Assembly (NCBI GenBank): GCA_022823725.1
Contig: JAJEHL010000010.1
Coordinates: 84,736-148,735 of the forward strand
DNA: 64,000 nucleotides
Direction: 5' to 3'
Source of the DNA: Candidatus Latescibacterota bacterium
Lineage (GTDB): Bacteria > Latescibacterota > UBA2968
The notes beneath the pieces are model-generated. The model was not told where the DNA came from. It saw nothing but the letters and a program-made list of their open reading frames with translations, and did not search any database. Shown here in pieces: positions 42,604 to 52,298 of this stretch. Within the stretch, counting starts at the first letter, position 1; each line of letters begins with the position of its first letter. Position numbers and translations under genes: made by a program.

Positions 42604-45600
42604 CTATGCATTGACCACTGCTGTGGAAGCAGAGAGCAATTCCCGCCCTTTATCCGTGTATTTTGCGCGATTGGCCGGATCAACCGTTCGCCAGATCAAA
42701 AACTGTTTGCGAAGGGCGTTCATAAAACCCTGATTGCCCCGCCGCCACGATGCCACATCACCCGAAAGCCGATCTATTGTCAGCGTCATCGCAAAAATAT
42801 TGTGCTCACCTATTGGCACGGCTTCAAAATGCACCTGTTGACTCACACCCAAATCATAAGGCGCCAACCAGATTGTCGTATCAATCGTATATCCTGCGCC
42901 AGTTGCTGATTCAACCGACCCAAACCGCGCGCCATCTGTGTAAAACGCGCCCATGGACTCGCCCATGTGTGACTCGAAATAATCCACCAGAAATACCGAC
43001 AGCCCAAACACGTCTTTGCCACCTACGGTAAATGGAAACTCAAAATGCCAGTGATCGCCTTCCGGATCGGGCAACTTCCAGCGGCGCGTCACATCGGGTA
43101 CAGCCATAAGTGCCGCCTGACGCGCGGGATAGAGCGACGAAATCAAAACCACGATCATCACCAGAGCTGAAGAAATCACCGTTGACAATGCCGAATAATT
43201 CACATTAAGCCCTTGCAACAACTCCTGCCACAACAAAATTTTGATCACGCCTTGACCGAGCAAATACCCCGATACAGTACCCAATACAGCATAAACGCAC
43301 GCCTCGGCAATAAACAAAAAAGAGATGTGTACAGGTGCCAATCCCACAGCAGAATAAATACCAATCTCGCGGAAGCGTTCGTACACCGACCCCATCATCG
43401 TATTCAGCACAATCAACGCAGCCACCAGAATGGGAACAAACAAATTGGCCAGGCCGGGCAATGGCCCCCATCCCAGCGAACTGTAAATTGACACCTCGAT
43501 TTTGCCGTCTTCCCCAGGAATGCCCGCATACACTACCACCGACAACCGCGACACATATTCTTTGACCTGTTCTTCAACATTTACATCTTCGCGCAAACGA
43601 ATCGCCACAGATTGCAGTGGGCTGCCCACTTCGCGCAATATTTTATAGGGAATAATGGCTACATCGTCGGGGTCTATATGCTCGAATGGCATGTTCTCGA
43701 GTTGAGGCTGTTCCAAACCCTGTTTTTCGCGACTCTCTGACTGGGTCATCTGAGAGATGATTTCATCATCCGTCAGCTTAAAATCTGCCGGGCTTAAAAT
43801 TTCGCCATCCAGGTCCTTGAGATCGCGCATTTTTTCCGCATCGATCAACCCTACGACTTTCAACTGTTTGCCAAATAAGCGCACGCTCTTTTTGCCGACA
43901 TCTTCAGGTTCCACCTGGAGCAATCCGGCTATTTTACCCGGCAAAATACACGCGATCTCACCCTCTTCAAACCACCGCCCATGGCTCAACAAAGTATCGA
44001 TTCCCGTGACCGCGGGTTCATTGACCGATAGTCCCACTATCCCCAGCACTTTGGTCGATTTTTCCGGCGTTTCAATAGGCGTCTTTTTCAAGTCCCGCGT
44101 AACATACCAACTGCGCGGCGCAATCTCACCCTGATCAAAAAAATTGATGCGGGCATAATCATAAGCCGTATCCTCCAGCGGCCCCCAGAATTGGCTGCGG
44201 ATCAACAGCCCTGGATACTTGCCTTCGGTATCATCCAGCGGCAGTTGATGAAAATCGAGCGTCGTCTTGATCGACGTAAAGGACAACACCGTAAATGTCA
44301 ACAAAACCAGCGTGGCAAATGTCAGGCTGGTGCGCATTTTGCGCTTTTTCATGTTCGCAATGCCCAACTGAAATGCTGCCACGGACGCGCTGATCCGCCC
44401 TACATCCGTATCGTGCAATAACACCTCTTCTGTGCGCAGTTGCCGGATATTGTCGTGAAACCGCCCCGACACAATGGAAATCACAAAAACAGCCAGTGCA
44501 AAAATCACAAAAGCCAGCAAAATCACAAATGGATTGGAGAGATCAAAAGCGGGATGCACCTGCGAAAGAACGATCCAGATCACGATAAAAGCCGCGCTAA
44601 AACCGCCGATTTGCACCCGGATATCGGAAAAGGTAAAAAGCAACCGCTCGACAAAAAACGCACACGGAATAACCAGTATCATAAAGAAAATCACGCCTCG
44701 AATGACATCGTTTTGCGTCGATTTTACGTCTGGATAGGCACGCGATTCGAGGCCCATCGCCGCGCGTGTGTGTTTGACAAACAAATCCCATTTCTTGTCA
44801 TGCATCGCTTCTTCAGCCAGATCCAGATGGTATTTGGCCTGATCGTGCAAATTGGTCATCCGCTGGTTCTCAATCGAATACTTCGCCAATTCGCGCATCC
44901 GCGCCTCGTTCAGTGTCCACATATCTTTTGCTGCCTGGAACGAAGAGCGAATAAACGCCCCCCCGTGTTGCAAAATCTGAAACCCATCGCCGCGCGCGAC
45001 TTCCACACTTTCCGCACTCTTTGAGTTCAACAACAAATAGCGCACGCCGATCTCTCGCTCCCGCATCACAATTTTGATCCGTTCACCCGGCGTTGTAAAA
45101 ATGGTTCCCACCGGCTCTTCTGGACCAAAACCAATGGCATAACCGTATTCCTGTGGCGCAGTATTGCCGGGACCGAGCACACTGATGCTCGACAACTTGG
45201 TGAGATAACGGGGATCGACTGTATCGTAAAAATCCGTTGCAACACACGGGAACAATATCCGCGTGCGCTTGGATATCCACCAATCCATATTAAACTCACC
45301 CCGGTATATGCGCGCCTGGCGACCGTGATTGGGCGCATACGTGATCTCGCCGCTTTCTGGATCCATATAAAAAGCCTTCACATCCACCCGGCGTTCGGCA
45401 ATGCCCGGCATATAAAATTCGCCATTTTCGTCGGCAATGTCGTAATAGACGCGGCGCACGCCTTTAATCGATTTGTCATTGCCCATTCGCAGCGAAGCCA
45501 CAGCACCGGGACGGGGACGATCAGGTGTAATACTCAGACGGGGAAATGTGCGCACAAAACCCTGTAAACCGCGCATGCGATCATCGGGATCCAGCTTGTA

Positions 45601-47121
45601 ATCGGGCAAAAAATCTTCTGAATTTAACCCGAGATCGAGCACACCGGCAAGCAAGCGTACCTGTCCGGTGAGATTTTCGAAATTCACATGCTCGGATTTA
45701 TCCAGCGGCGTATCTACTCGAAAACGCGCATCGTTGACCGTAATGAGCGATAGCGCTGGCGTGCCCGCTTCCAAAACGACCTCACCATCTGTTTTCAGAA
45801 CTTTCCCCGGAATATACATATCCCAGTTCATTCCGCCTTTTGGATTGATCCCATCGATGAGAGCATCGGCGGGGTCCAGATCAAATCGCTCGGCTATCGC
45901 CTCTGAATAATGCACAAGCGACTTGCCAAATGGCGTAAAGAAACGCTTGTAATAATAATTGCGCGTACTGTTCCAAACCCCGATTTCATCTGTCTGACTT
46001 GTCAAATCCAGAGAAATCAACAGCGGCAATTCGAGAGGTTCGGTCATCAATGCGGCAAAATGCTTTTCTTTGCGCGAATGCCTGCTCAAAAAATCGCAAA
46101 TGCCCCTGAAGCCGAGATGATGCCCAGAAGATGCGAGAAACAAAAGCGTGTGTTTGGGCGGGTACTTGCTGAAATATTCTGCCAGCTTCATCAAGCCCAC
46201 AAGCCCACACGCCATCTCTGCACCCGGCGCGAGTGCTGGCACTACGGACATCGCATCGTAATACGTATTGATCACCACGATTTTTTCGCTCAATACGGGA
46301 TCGGTTCCGCGAATCCAGCCCAGAATATTCCGGGTCTCTTTCTTTTCCCAATCCATTCGCGCCTTCAAAGTGACGTTGACCTCATCCTTTTGCGCGAGCA
46401 AAGCCTTGAGTTTTTCGCCACTTGCCTTATCGATCCAAAAACGCTCAACACTATTGGGCACCTGCAAAAATTTGGTCTCTGCCTGCGCGGTAAACGTGGA
46501 ATCGGGTTCAATAAACACAATCTGCTGTGCGCCGAGCATGGCGGCGTTGAGCCAGTTGTTCCACGAATTAAATTCCATCAACACCACCGCGCCCTCTATA
46601 TCGCGCCCATTAAATTCCGACACATCGCCAGTGCCTCCCCACAAGAGATGCCCCCGCACACCACCTGCGGGCAAGGTGGTCGTCTTGACCAGATTGGGCC
46701 ACAAGCCGTGAATGGTAAACACCTCGCCAGTATCTTCCACTATTAAGCTGCCGCCCTGGTCTATGGGCACGGCCACGCCATACGTCTCGGCTTCTACGTC
46801 TTCCATGCCAAAACGCCGAAACTCAGATTCTATAAAATCCGCGGTTTTTTCGTGCCCCTCATAACCCACCACGCGCGATTCGTGTTGCGTGAATTGCTCC
46901 ATCAACGTGCGAATCCCATCTTCGCGCACGGCATCCAAAACCCGTGTACCCACTTCTTCTGCACGAGGAACGGGCAGAGGCGGAACCTCGCCGGGCGTTT
47001 CCAATCCCAACAAAGTAGCTATACGGGGATTTACCCGATAGGGACCGGCAATCAGGAGAGCGGTGACAAAAATCCCCAGACCGATGAGACTCCATATGAC
47101 GAGCTTGTAATATTTATCCAT
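42604..47121 (-). CDS. Fusion of an M28 peptidase-like ectodomain and an FtsX-like permease (1505 residues)
   Basis: The N-terminal membrane helix (residues 7-28) is followed by a PA-like insert and an M28-like domain near residues 250-480. The metal-binding positions of M28 are lost: HYD reads YYDA near 289, the GANDNASG region reads GAEMACG, and the catalytic EE reads HH in SSGHHLG near 333. Long beta-rich and helical regions lead to a membrane helix group near 800-900. An FtsX-like permease follows with helices near 937, 1230, 1280 and 1320 (MMGSVYERFREIGIYSAVGLAP), and a C-terminal ectodomain ends the protein. FtsX permeases normally pair with an FtsE/LolD-type ATPase, but none is adjacent. 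Its start overlaps the upstream membrane-protein gene by eight bases. Confidence 0.75.
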   Translation of the reverse strand: MDKYYKLVIWSLIGLGIFVTALLIAGPYRVNPRIATLLGLETPGEVPPLPVPRAEEVGTRVLDAVREDGIRTLMEQFTQHESRVVGYEGHEKTADFIESEFRRFGMEDVEAETYGVAVPIDQGGSLIVEDTGEVFTIHGLWPNLVKTTTLPAGGVRGHLLWGGTGDVSEFNGRDIEGAVVLMEFNSWNNWLNAAMLGAQQIVFIEPDSTFTAQAETKFLQVPNSVERFWIDKASGEKLKALLAQKDEVNVTLKARMDWEKKETRNILGWIRGTDPVLSEKIVVINTYYDAMSVVPALAPGAEMACGLVGLMKLAEYFSKYPPKHTLLFLASSGHHLGFRGICDFLSRHSRKEKHFAALMTEPLELPLLISLDLTSQTDEIGVWNSTRNYYYKRFFTPFGKSLVHYSEAIAERFDLDPADALIDGINPKGGMNWDMYIPGKVLKTDGEVVLEAGTPALSLITVNDARFRVDTPLDKSEHVNFENLTGQVRLLAGVLDLGLNSEDFLPDYKLDPDDRMRGLQGFVRTFPRLSITPDRPRPGAVASLRMGNDKSIKGVRRVYYDIADENGEFYMPGIAERRVDVKAFYMDPESGEITYAPNHGRQARIYRGEFNMDWWISKRTRILFPCVATDFYDTVDPRYLTKLSSISVLGPGNTAPQEYGYAIGFGPEEPVGTIFTTPGERIKIVMREREIGVRYLLLNSKSAESVEVARGDGFQILQHGGAFIRSSFQAAKDMWTLNEARMRELAKYSIENQRMTNLHDQAKYHLDLAEEAMHDKKWDLFVKHTRAAMGLESRAYPDVKSTQNDVIRGVIFFMILVIPCAFFVERLLFTFSDIRVQIGGFSAAFIVIWIVLSQVHPAFDLSNPFVILLAFVIFALAVFVISIVSGRFHDNIRQLRTEEVLLHDTDVGRISASVAAFQLGIANMKKRKMRTSLTFATLVLLTFTVLSFTSIKTTLDFHQLPLDDTEGKYPGLLIRSQFWGPLEDTAYDYARINFFDQGEIAPRSWYVTRDLKKTPIETPEKSTKVLGIVGLSVNEPAVTGIDTLLSHGRWFEEGEIACILPGKIAGLLQVEPEDVGKKSVRLFGKQLKVVGLIDAEKMRDLKDLDGEILSPADFKLTDDEIISQMTQSESREKQGLEQPQLENMPFEHIDPDDVAIIPYKILREVGSPLQSVAIRLREDVNVEEQVKEYVSRLSVVVYAGIPGEDGKIEVSIYSSLGWGPLPGLANLFVPILVAALIVLNTMMGSVYERFREIGIYSAVGLAPVHISFLFIAEACVYAVLGTVSGYLLGQGVIKILLWQELLQGLNVNYSALSTVISSALVMIVVLISSLYPARQAALMAVPDVTRRWKLPDPEGDHWHFEFPFTVGGKDVFGLSVFLVDYFESHMGESMGAFYTDGARFGSVESATGAGYTIDTTIWLAPYDLGVSQQVHFEAVPIGEHNIFAMTLTIDRLSGDVASWRRGNQGFMNALRKQFLIWRTVDPANRAKYTDKGRELLSASTAVVNA

Positions 47122-49105
47122 AGCGATGTACCCAATGCCCGCGTTCCGGGAACCAGATCATGTCGATTCCCAGTGACAAAGCCACGCCGAGAATATATCC
47201 GACGAGCAAACCGATGAACAGAGGTCTCGATTTGCGATAAACCGTTGGCCCGCCCACTTTTATGATAACAAACTTAATCAACCAGGCGAGAAAAGTTGTA
47301 AAGCTGGTGCGTCGAGCCAGATAAGAACCCGAAATCGCCAGCCCCACGGGATGCAGCGGCCACCACACAAAGCGATAGCGCATATAGATCAACCCGGCCA
47401 TCAGAAGACCGCCAATACCCAAAAACACCGCTTGTTCGGGATGTTCCTCGTAAAATGGCGGTTCATCGGGTTTTTTGAGTGCGTCAACCGTGCTCTGAAA
47501 ATGGCGTTCCGCTGCCCGTGTGATCTCCCAACTGTTGAAATTATAAGCCCCTTGATCGTACCCCAACCACACGGTGAACAACATATTGAACAGCAAGCTG
47601 ACCATAAACACCAGCCCAAGTGCCCCCATCAACCGCCGCCGCTGATTGCCGGGAACGCCCTCGGAAACGCGCCCGGCATGGGAAAGCGCGGGCATAAACA
47701 AGCCCTTAAAATTCTCGTTAATCAGCGCGGAAAAGCGAAAAGCGACAAGGGTGGAAAGCGAGATATTGCGCCTGCCGTAAAACGAGGCGACCATACTCCA
47801 TGAACCAATGGGTTTGCTCGCAAATGGCATGCCGGTATCGGCGAGGATCTTCGCCATACCCGTATAGACAAAAATCGCTGCCAGAATATATAAAAACCCT
47901 TTAAACGGATCGAAATTCATCTGCGTCAGCCAGATAAACAAATACGCTATACTGCACAGCAAACCGATACAGGCGGCGCGATAAGACATCAACTCCTCGG
48001 AGTCATCTACTGTGGGATCCCTCCCGAGTGCCTTCATCAACACATCGCGCAAATGTTTTCTCGCTACCCAGAATGTCGAACCCACAAAAACGACAAAAGC
48101 CCCAAAAGTCTGCCAGTAATAAACACCCGTACGATAATAAGGCGTGGTGGCTTTATAGCCCCACTTGCTGAGCTGGCCGCCCTCAAAGATGAACACCAGA
48201 TCAAAAAACCAGATGGAAAACAGAACATCCAGGCTGGCAAAATAAGAAAAAAGAATGGTAAAAATGCCAAAGTATCCCCTGATGGGTGGCAATTGGCGAT
48301 CAATCCAGTACCAGCGCGACCGATAAATGGGAAAACGCGGAAAGCCCGGCAAAAAGTAATTGATACAATTCCAGGCCAGTACGCCAAACGCAATGGCAAA
48401 TCCGATCCAGAACAAGCGATTGCGCATAAACTCGGGCAACCACCCCTCTCCATCGCCCGGTTCAGAAGTCATATCGATCAACGGCGCCATTGCGGGAAAA
48501 ACAAGGCGTTCGTTTTGCACCCATTGTTTTCTAAAAACAGTGGCCACACAGGACAGCATCAAAAAAGCCGCAGCTATAACCGTCGTCCACCAGAACAGGG
48601 GCAATACCCACACGCCCCAGGGGATAGTCGCACCACCCGGCAAGCCTTCGTAAAACCACGCAACGGCATTGCCCTCGTGGCTCGGCAAGAGCCAGTTGGG
48701 CAAAAGCGGGTGCAAGTGCTCAGCCCACTGATTTTCTTCTGTCGCAAAATAATAAGGTGCCGTGATATAGCCGATAACATAGCCCGTCAGGCCAAAACAC
48801 GGCAGTGCTGCCCCCACAAGGCCCATCGCCAATATTGCATGCCATTCGCCTTTTGAAAGAACCCAGCCGGTCATTTTGGCAACAATGGCGAGTCCGATCA
48901 TCAGAATCATCAAAATGATCAGCATGGCCATTGGAATGTGGCTATACGTCATCAGTGAAGCGTGCAAGACATAGCGTACATACATAGCCAGCAGATCGAG
49001 GGCGATGACGAGAAAAACGCCCAAACCCACAGCGCGCAATGTTACTGCGGGCTGTGAACTCGCATCATCTGCTTCTGTCTGAATATTTTCTATATCAAGA
49101 GCCAT
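47114..49105 (-). CDS. DUF6785/DUF6784-type polytopic membrane protein
   Basis: The 663-residue protein has about 14 membrane segments. NERLVFPAMAPLIDM in the first half matches the DUF6785 region (ERLVFPLA pattern). WWPLHPVGLAISGSYLARR and AWLIKFVIIKVGGPTVYRKSRPLFIGLLVGYI near the end match the DUF6784 region. These proteins are frequent in Planctomycetes, Latescibacterota and related genomes, with no known function; a transporter is likely. A related protein lies downstream at 40138, with the M28-like/FtsX fusion between them. This is the first gene of the 18-kb minus-strand array, and its stop overlaps the next start. Confidence 0.8.
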   Translation of the reverse strand: MALDIENIQTEADDASSQPAVTLRAVGLGVFLVIALDLLAMYVRYVLHASLMTYSHIPMAMLIILMILMIGLAIVAKMTGWVLSKGEWHAILAMGLVGAALPCFGLTGYVIGYITAPYYFATEENQWAEHLHPLLPNWLLPSHEGNAVAWFYEGLPGGATIPWGVWVLPLFWWTTVIAAAFLMLSCVATVFRKQWVQNERLVFPAMAPLIDMTSEPGDGEGWLPEFMRNRLFWIGFAIAFGVLAWNCINYFLPGFPRFPIYRSRWYWIDRQLPPIRGYFGIFTILFSYFASLDVLFSIWFFDLVFIFEGGQLSKWGYKATTPYYRTGVYYWQTFGAFVVFVGSTFWVARKHLRDVLMKALGRDPTVDDSEELMSYRAACIGLLCSIAYLFIWLTQMNFDPFKGFLYILAAIFVYTGMAKILADTGMPFASKPIGSWSMVASFYGRRNISLSTLVAFRFSALINENFKGLFMPALSHAGRVSEGVPGNQRRRLMGALGLVFMVSLLFNMLFTVWLGYDQGAYNFNSWEITRAAERHFQSTVDALKKPDEPPFYEEHPEQAVFLGIGGLLMAGLIYMRYRFVWWPLHPVGLAISGSYLARRTSFTTFLAWLIKFVIIKVGGPTVYRKSRPLFIGLLVGYILGVALSLGIDMIWFPERGHWVHRYG

Positions 49106-49265
49106 TGGCGTGATTTTCGCAATACAAGGTAAAATCCTTTAAAAAATATGCGGGAATAATTAACCCTCGCCCCTTGCATTTGTCAAATAGTTTATATGTT
49201 TATAATTGTAATCCTGCACATAGCGCAACATCATTTCTGTTTGAAAAAAAACGTACGCAAGAACC

Positions 49266-49294
49266 TTGACACCAATTAGTCGTTTTGTTAAATT
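49266..49294 (+). promoter_or_regulatory. Putative sigma-70-type promoter of tRNA-Phe
   Basis: A perfect -35 box TTGACA (49266-49271) and a -10 box TAAATT (49289-49294) are 17 bases apart. The predicted start is about 20 bases before the tRNA. The same two boxes at the same spacing stand before the BrnT gene. Confidence 0.6.
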
Positions 49295-49319
49295 TGGTCG
49301 TCTTATCGGGAAATATGAT

Positions 49320-49395
<76 letters not shown>

Positions 49396-49446
49396 TTTTT
49401 TTGTAACCATATACAGACGTAATTTTTCCGTACAAGTTCCAATAAT

Positions 49447-49482
49447 AAAAGGGTGTGAACTTTCAATGTTCACACCCTTTTT
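49447..49482. terminator. Strong bidirectional rho-independent terminator
   Basis: A 14-bp perfect stem (AAAAGGGTGTGAAC with GTTCACACCCTTTT) closes a seven-base loop, with A-runs on one side and TTTTTGTTTTTT on the other. It ends the tRNA transcript and the convergent formylglycine-enzyme-like gene. Confidence 0.92.
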
Positions 49483-49507
49483 GTTTTTTGGTTGAGAAAG
49501 ATAGAAA

Positions 49508-50299
49508 TTACAAACTCTGCGCAATCCGAAACCCCACATAAAGGCTCCCAGCAAAGGTTCTGTGTTGGTCGCGAACAGGCGAGCGAAGGAAATATCCTTC
49601 CAGGTACCATGCACCACCGCGCACCACGCGCGCAGTAGAGTCGCCGACCTCCCACGCAGATCCGTCATTGGGTGCGCCCACATATCTATTATTATAGCGA
49701 TCCTGAGTCCATTCCCACACGTTGCCGTGCATATCGTGAAGGCCCCAGGCATTGGCCTCGAACGATCCCACAGGTGCTGACATCTCGTTATCCCATTGAC
49801 TGCCACATCCATTGCAATTGGCGCGGTTGTGACCGAGATTATTCCCCCAGCTATACCTCGTCACCGTTCCCGCGCGCGCCGCATACTCCCACTCCGCCTC
49901 GCTCGGCAAACGATAGTTCTTTCCCGTTTGCTCAGATAACCACCCTGTGTACGCCACCGCATCATCCCATGTGATGTTGATCACGGGACGCCGCCCCCGG
50001 CCAAAACCCCTGTCGTCTGCCCGCGCGCGCCCCGTCGCATCTGTGAAAACATCGTATTCCTCAAAGGTCACCTCGTACTTCGACAGCGCGAACGATTTAA
50101 TCGTCACCTCATGCACCGGCCTCTCGCTATTATTACAACTTCTTCCCGACACGCACCCCATCTTAAAACTTCCCGCGGGAATCACCACCATCTCCGGCGG
50201 CTTAAAAGAAGCCATTTTCTCCTGTGAAACCTGAGCGGATGCCCCTGTGAAAACTCCCAACAAAAATATAACGGAAAAGCTACCGATGACCCCCCGCAT
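49508..50299 (-). CDS. Secreted formylglycine-generating-enzyme-like (SUMF1) domain protein
   Basis: The 263-residue protein has a signal peptide (residues 1-22, ending GASAQ) and then the SUMF1/FGE-sulfatase-modifying fold: MVVIPAGSFKMGC, RPVHEVTIKSFALSKYEVTFEEYDVF, RLPSEAEWEYAARAG, LHDMHGNVWEWTQD and RVVRGGAWYLEG to VGFRIA. The C-terminal cysteine pair that binds copper in active FGE is not present, so it is unlikely to make formylglycine. The start at 50299 has GGAG seven bases upstream. Its leader and upstream region resemble those of the MORN-repeat genes at 55-61 kb. Confidence 0.87.
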   Translation of the reverse strand: MRGVIGSFSVIFLLGVFTGASAQVSQEKMASFKPPEMVVIPAGSFKMGCVSGRSCNNSERPVHEVTIKSFALSKYEVTFEEYDVFTDATGRARADDRGFGRGRRPVINITWDDAVAYTGWLSEQTGKNYRLPSEAEWEYAARAGTVTRYSWGNNLGHNRANCNGCGSQWDNEMSAPVGSFEANAWGLHDMHGNVWEWTQDRYNNRYVGAPNDGSAWEVGDSTARVVRGGAWYLEGYFLRSPVRDQHRTFAGSLYVGFRIAQSL

Positions 50300-50382
50300 G
50301 ATATATCTCCTGTCATTATTACCTGATAAATGCTCATGACATAAAAAATAAGACAACTTCTTATGGATAAGAAACATATTTT

Positions 50383-51108
50383 TTACCTTCCTATAGTCAC
50401 ATTGACCAGGGCACCGGGTCTGACATATTTTCCCGCATTCAAAAAGAGACCTGTTACTTTGCACGTCCCATTTTCCGGATCAATAACAGGGCTGATCCCG
50501 ACAATGCGCCCGGGCAGCGCGCGCTTTCTGCCAGCGATCGGCACGGCAGAAAGCGGCATATTTATCTGGATCGCGTTCATTTTGCCCTCGGGCACAAACA
50601 TAAACGCCTGAAGATCCCTGGGGTCGATGACCCGCGCAACCGCGGAGTAAGCCAGTATCCAGTCGCCCGGCTTTACATTGACCTCGACCACCAACCCGTC
50701 CTGGGGTGCGATGATTGCTGTTCTGTCCAGTTCCATCTGTGCGGCGACCCAGTTATAGTGTGCGACCTCGGCATCGAATCGGACATTTTCGAGTTGCTGG
50801 TCGCTGATCAGCTTCTTATCGTGCAACACTTCCAATCGCGCTTGCAGAGTCTGAGCCTTCTTCAGTGCAATTCGAGCCGCGGCTTCCTTCACGCGCAAAT
50901 CTCGGCGGGTTAATACCATGAGGGTATCCCCTTTGACCACCCGGTCTCCTACCTCGAAATTGACCTGCTGCATCCGCGCGTTCATCCCCGCATAGACAGT
51001 CGCCGATCGCACAGGCACTAAAGGCGCCCGCAACATCAATTCTTCTGCGCTGGCCCTTGCGGCAACGAGGATGAGGATGCCGCACAAAAACATCGCGTTG
51101 TATATCAT
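50383..51108 (-). CDS. HlyD-like periplasmic adaptor (membrane fusion protein)
   Basis: The 241-residue protein has a signal sequence (IYNAMFLCGILILVAARASA) and the biotinyl-lipoyl/barrel-sandwich halves GMNARMQQVNFEVGDRVVKGDTLMVL and IIAPQDGLVVEVNVKPGDWIL. They flank a short coiled coil (KEAAARIALKKAQTLQARLEVLHDKK). A beta-barrel domain ends at YVRPGALVNVTIGR. RND- or ABC-type exporters usually stand next to such adaptors, but none is here. It overlaps the YdjM-like gene by four bases, so its partners may be the two other proteins of this operon. Confidence 0.85.
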   Translation of the reverse strand: MIYNAMFLCGILILVAARASAEELMLRAPLVPVRSATVYAGMNARMQQVNFEVGDRVVKGDTLMVLTRRDLRVKEAAARIALKKAQTLQARLEVLHDKKLISDQQLENVRFDAEVAHYNWVAAQMELDRTAIIAPQDGLVVEVNVKPGDWILAYSAVARVIDPRDLQAFMFVPEGKMNAIQINMPLSAVPIAGRKRALPGRIVGISPVIDPENGTCKVTGLFLNAGKYVRPGALVNVTIGR

Positions 51109-52298
51109 AGTTGATCTCCTATCAGTCGAATACGTAACACACCCCTGAATCGCATGTTTTTGCGTTTCAGAGCCTCGATCTCTTTCTCCTTATCCGCCAG
51201 TTCTCTCTCAACTTGTTCCAGTTTCAGATAGTGAACGGGCGGATAAGCCATTTTCAGGTCCTCCAGTTTTTCAAAAACCTCTTGCTTCTGCCTTGACAAA
51301 TCTTTTATGCGTTGTGAAAGGCCTCTTAAAATGGGCTGAAACCGCAAAATCTCCTTTTTTGGGGCAAAATTGAATTCAATTTTTCGGGCAGTGAAACTGA
51401 CAGCACTGCTCGGAGCGTCTTCCTTCTCAACTTCAAAAGAAGCATCTGCCTCGAGCAGTCCAGATACAAAACTGTTTTCCGGGATCCGATCCACCAGTTC
51501 CCGATAGGTCTCGCCTTTCAACCGGATCGCCTGTATTCTCACGGGTTGATCCGTCTCCTCCACGCGCACCTTATCTGGCAAAATGGCGCCGTGTTCTCCG
51601 CAAGTCAGAACCCGACCATCGAAAAAGATCCAGAACCAGGAGGGCCTGGCATCGAGGATCAGGGCTTTTCCACTTACCTTTTCCCGCGTGTGTCGCCATT
51701 GTCCTTCAAAATTCAAATAGGTTTCTGTATTGGCCCTCCGATAATCTGCATAAGCGGCCGAAGGCGTCGCCATCAGATATCTGAACGATCGCCAGATACC
51801 ACCCTTATGCGATATGGGCATGAACAATAGGAGCAGTATGACAACCACGGCCAATACAGTACCCTCCCCCAGGAGGGATCCGGTTTTGACCCTGTACCTC
51901 GCACTGCCGGGAAAAACACAAACCGCGGGATGGGGATAAAACAAGGGCACGCCGCTTTTGGTCGTACAATCGGCGATCAAGTGGCTCATATACCCTAATA
52001 GTATGGCCGTATAACACGCGGTCTGATAGGCGAGTAAGGGCAGAGTGACAACTGATAGAGCGAACATACAGAGCAACGAATGCGTAATCGTGCGATGCCC
52101 CCATCGCCGCTCGATCGGAATAGAAGCAAAGAGCATCATCCGACCAATATAACTTCTCGGCGAATCTACATCCGGAAGCAGGCTCCCTATGATCGCGCCT
52201 GCGACCGCGGGAAGATTGCGGTGAATGGACATGGAAAAGAGCGAGAAGGAACTCGCCACCGTGAGCAGCCCAAATGCAATGTGTGTAGGTGCAGTCAT
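51105..52298 (-). CDS. YdjM-like (LexA-binding/metal-dependent hydrolase) membrane protein with C-terminal coiled coil
   Basis: The 397-residue protein has the YdjM-type motif set: PTHIAFGLL, LPDVDSPRS, RWGHRTITHSLL and YMSHLIADCTTKSGVPLFYPHP, with several His/Asp and four membrane segments in the first ~190 residues. A large hydrophilic domain follows, and the last ~100 residues form a coiled coil (LSQRIKDLSRQKQEVFEKLE, ELADKEKEIEALKRK). The family is thought to be metal-dependent membrane hydrolases, but the function is unclear. The coiled-coil extension is unusual for YdjM. Both its ends overlap neighbouring genes by four bases. Confidence 0.78.
   Translation of the reverse strand: MTAPTHIAFGLLTVASSFSLFSMSIHRNLPAVAGAIIGSLLPDVDSPRSYIGRMMLFASIPIERRWGHRTITHSLLCMFALSVVTLPLLAYQTACYTAILLGYMSHLIADCTTKSGVPLFYPHPAVCVFPGSARYRVKTGSLLGEGTVLAVVVILLLLFMPISHKGGIWRSFRYLMATPSAAYADYRRANTETYLNFEGQWRHTREKVSGKALILDARPSWFWIFFDGRVLTCGEHGAILPDKVRVEETDQPVRIQAIRLKGETYRELVDRIPENSFVSGLLEADASFEVEKEDAPSSAVSFTARKIEFNFAPKKEILRFQPILRGLSQRIKDLSRQKQEVFEKLEDLKMAYPPVHYLKLEQVERELADKEKEIEALKRKNMRFRGVLRIRLIGDQL

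Noticed and set aside
50300..50464. Longer N-terminus of the FGE-like protein
   Set aside because: The extension has no ribosome-binding site and would bury the signal peptide that starts at 50299.
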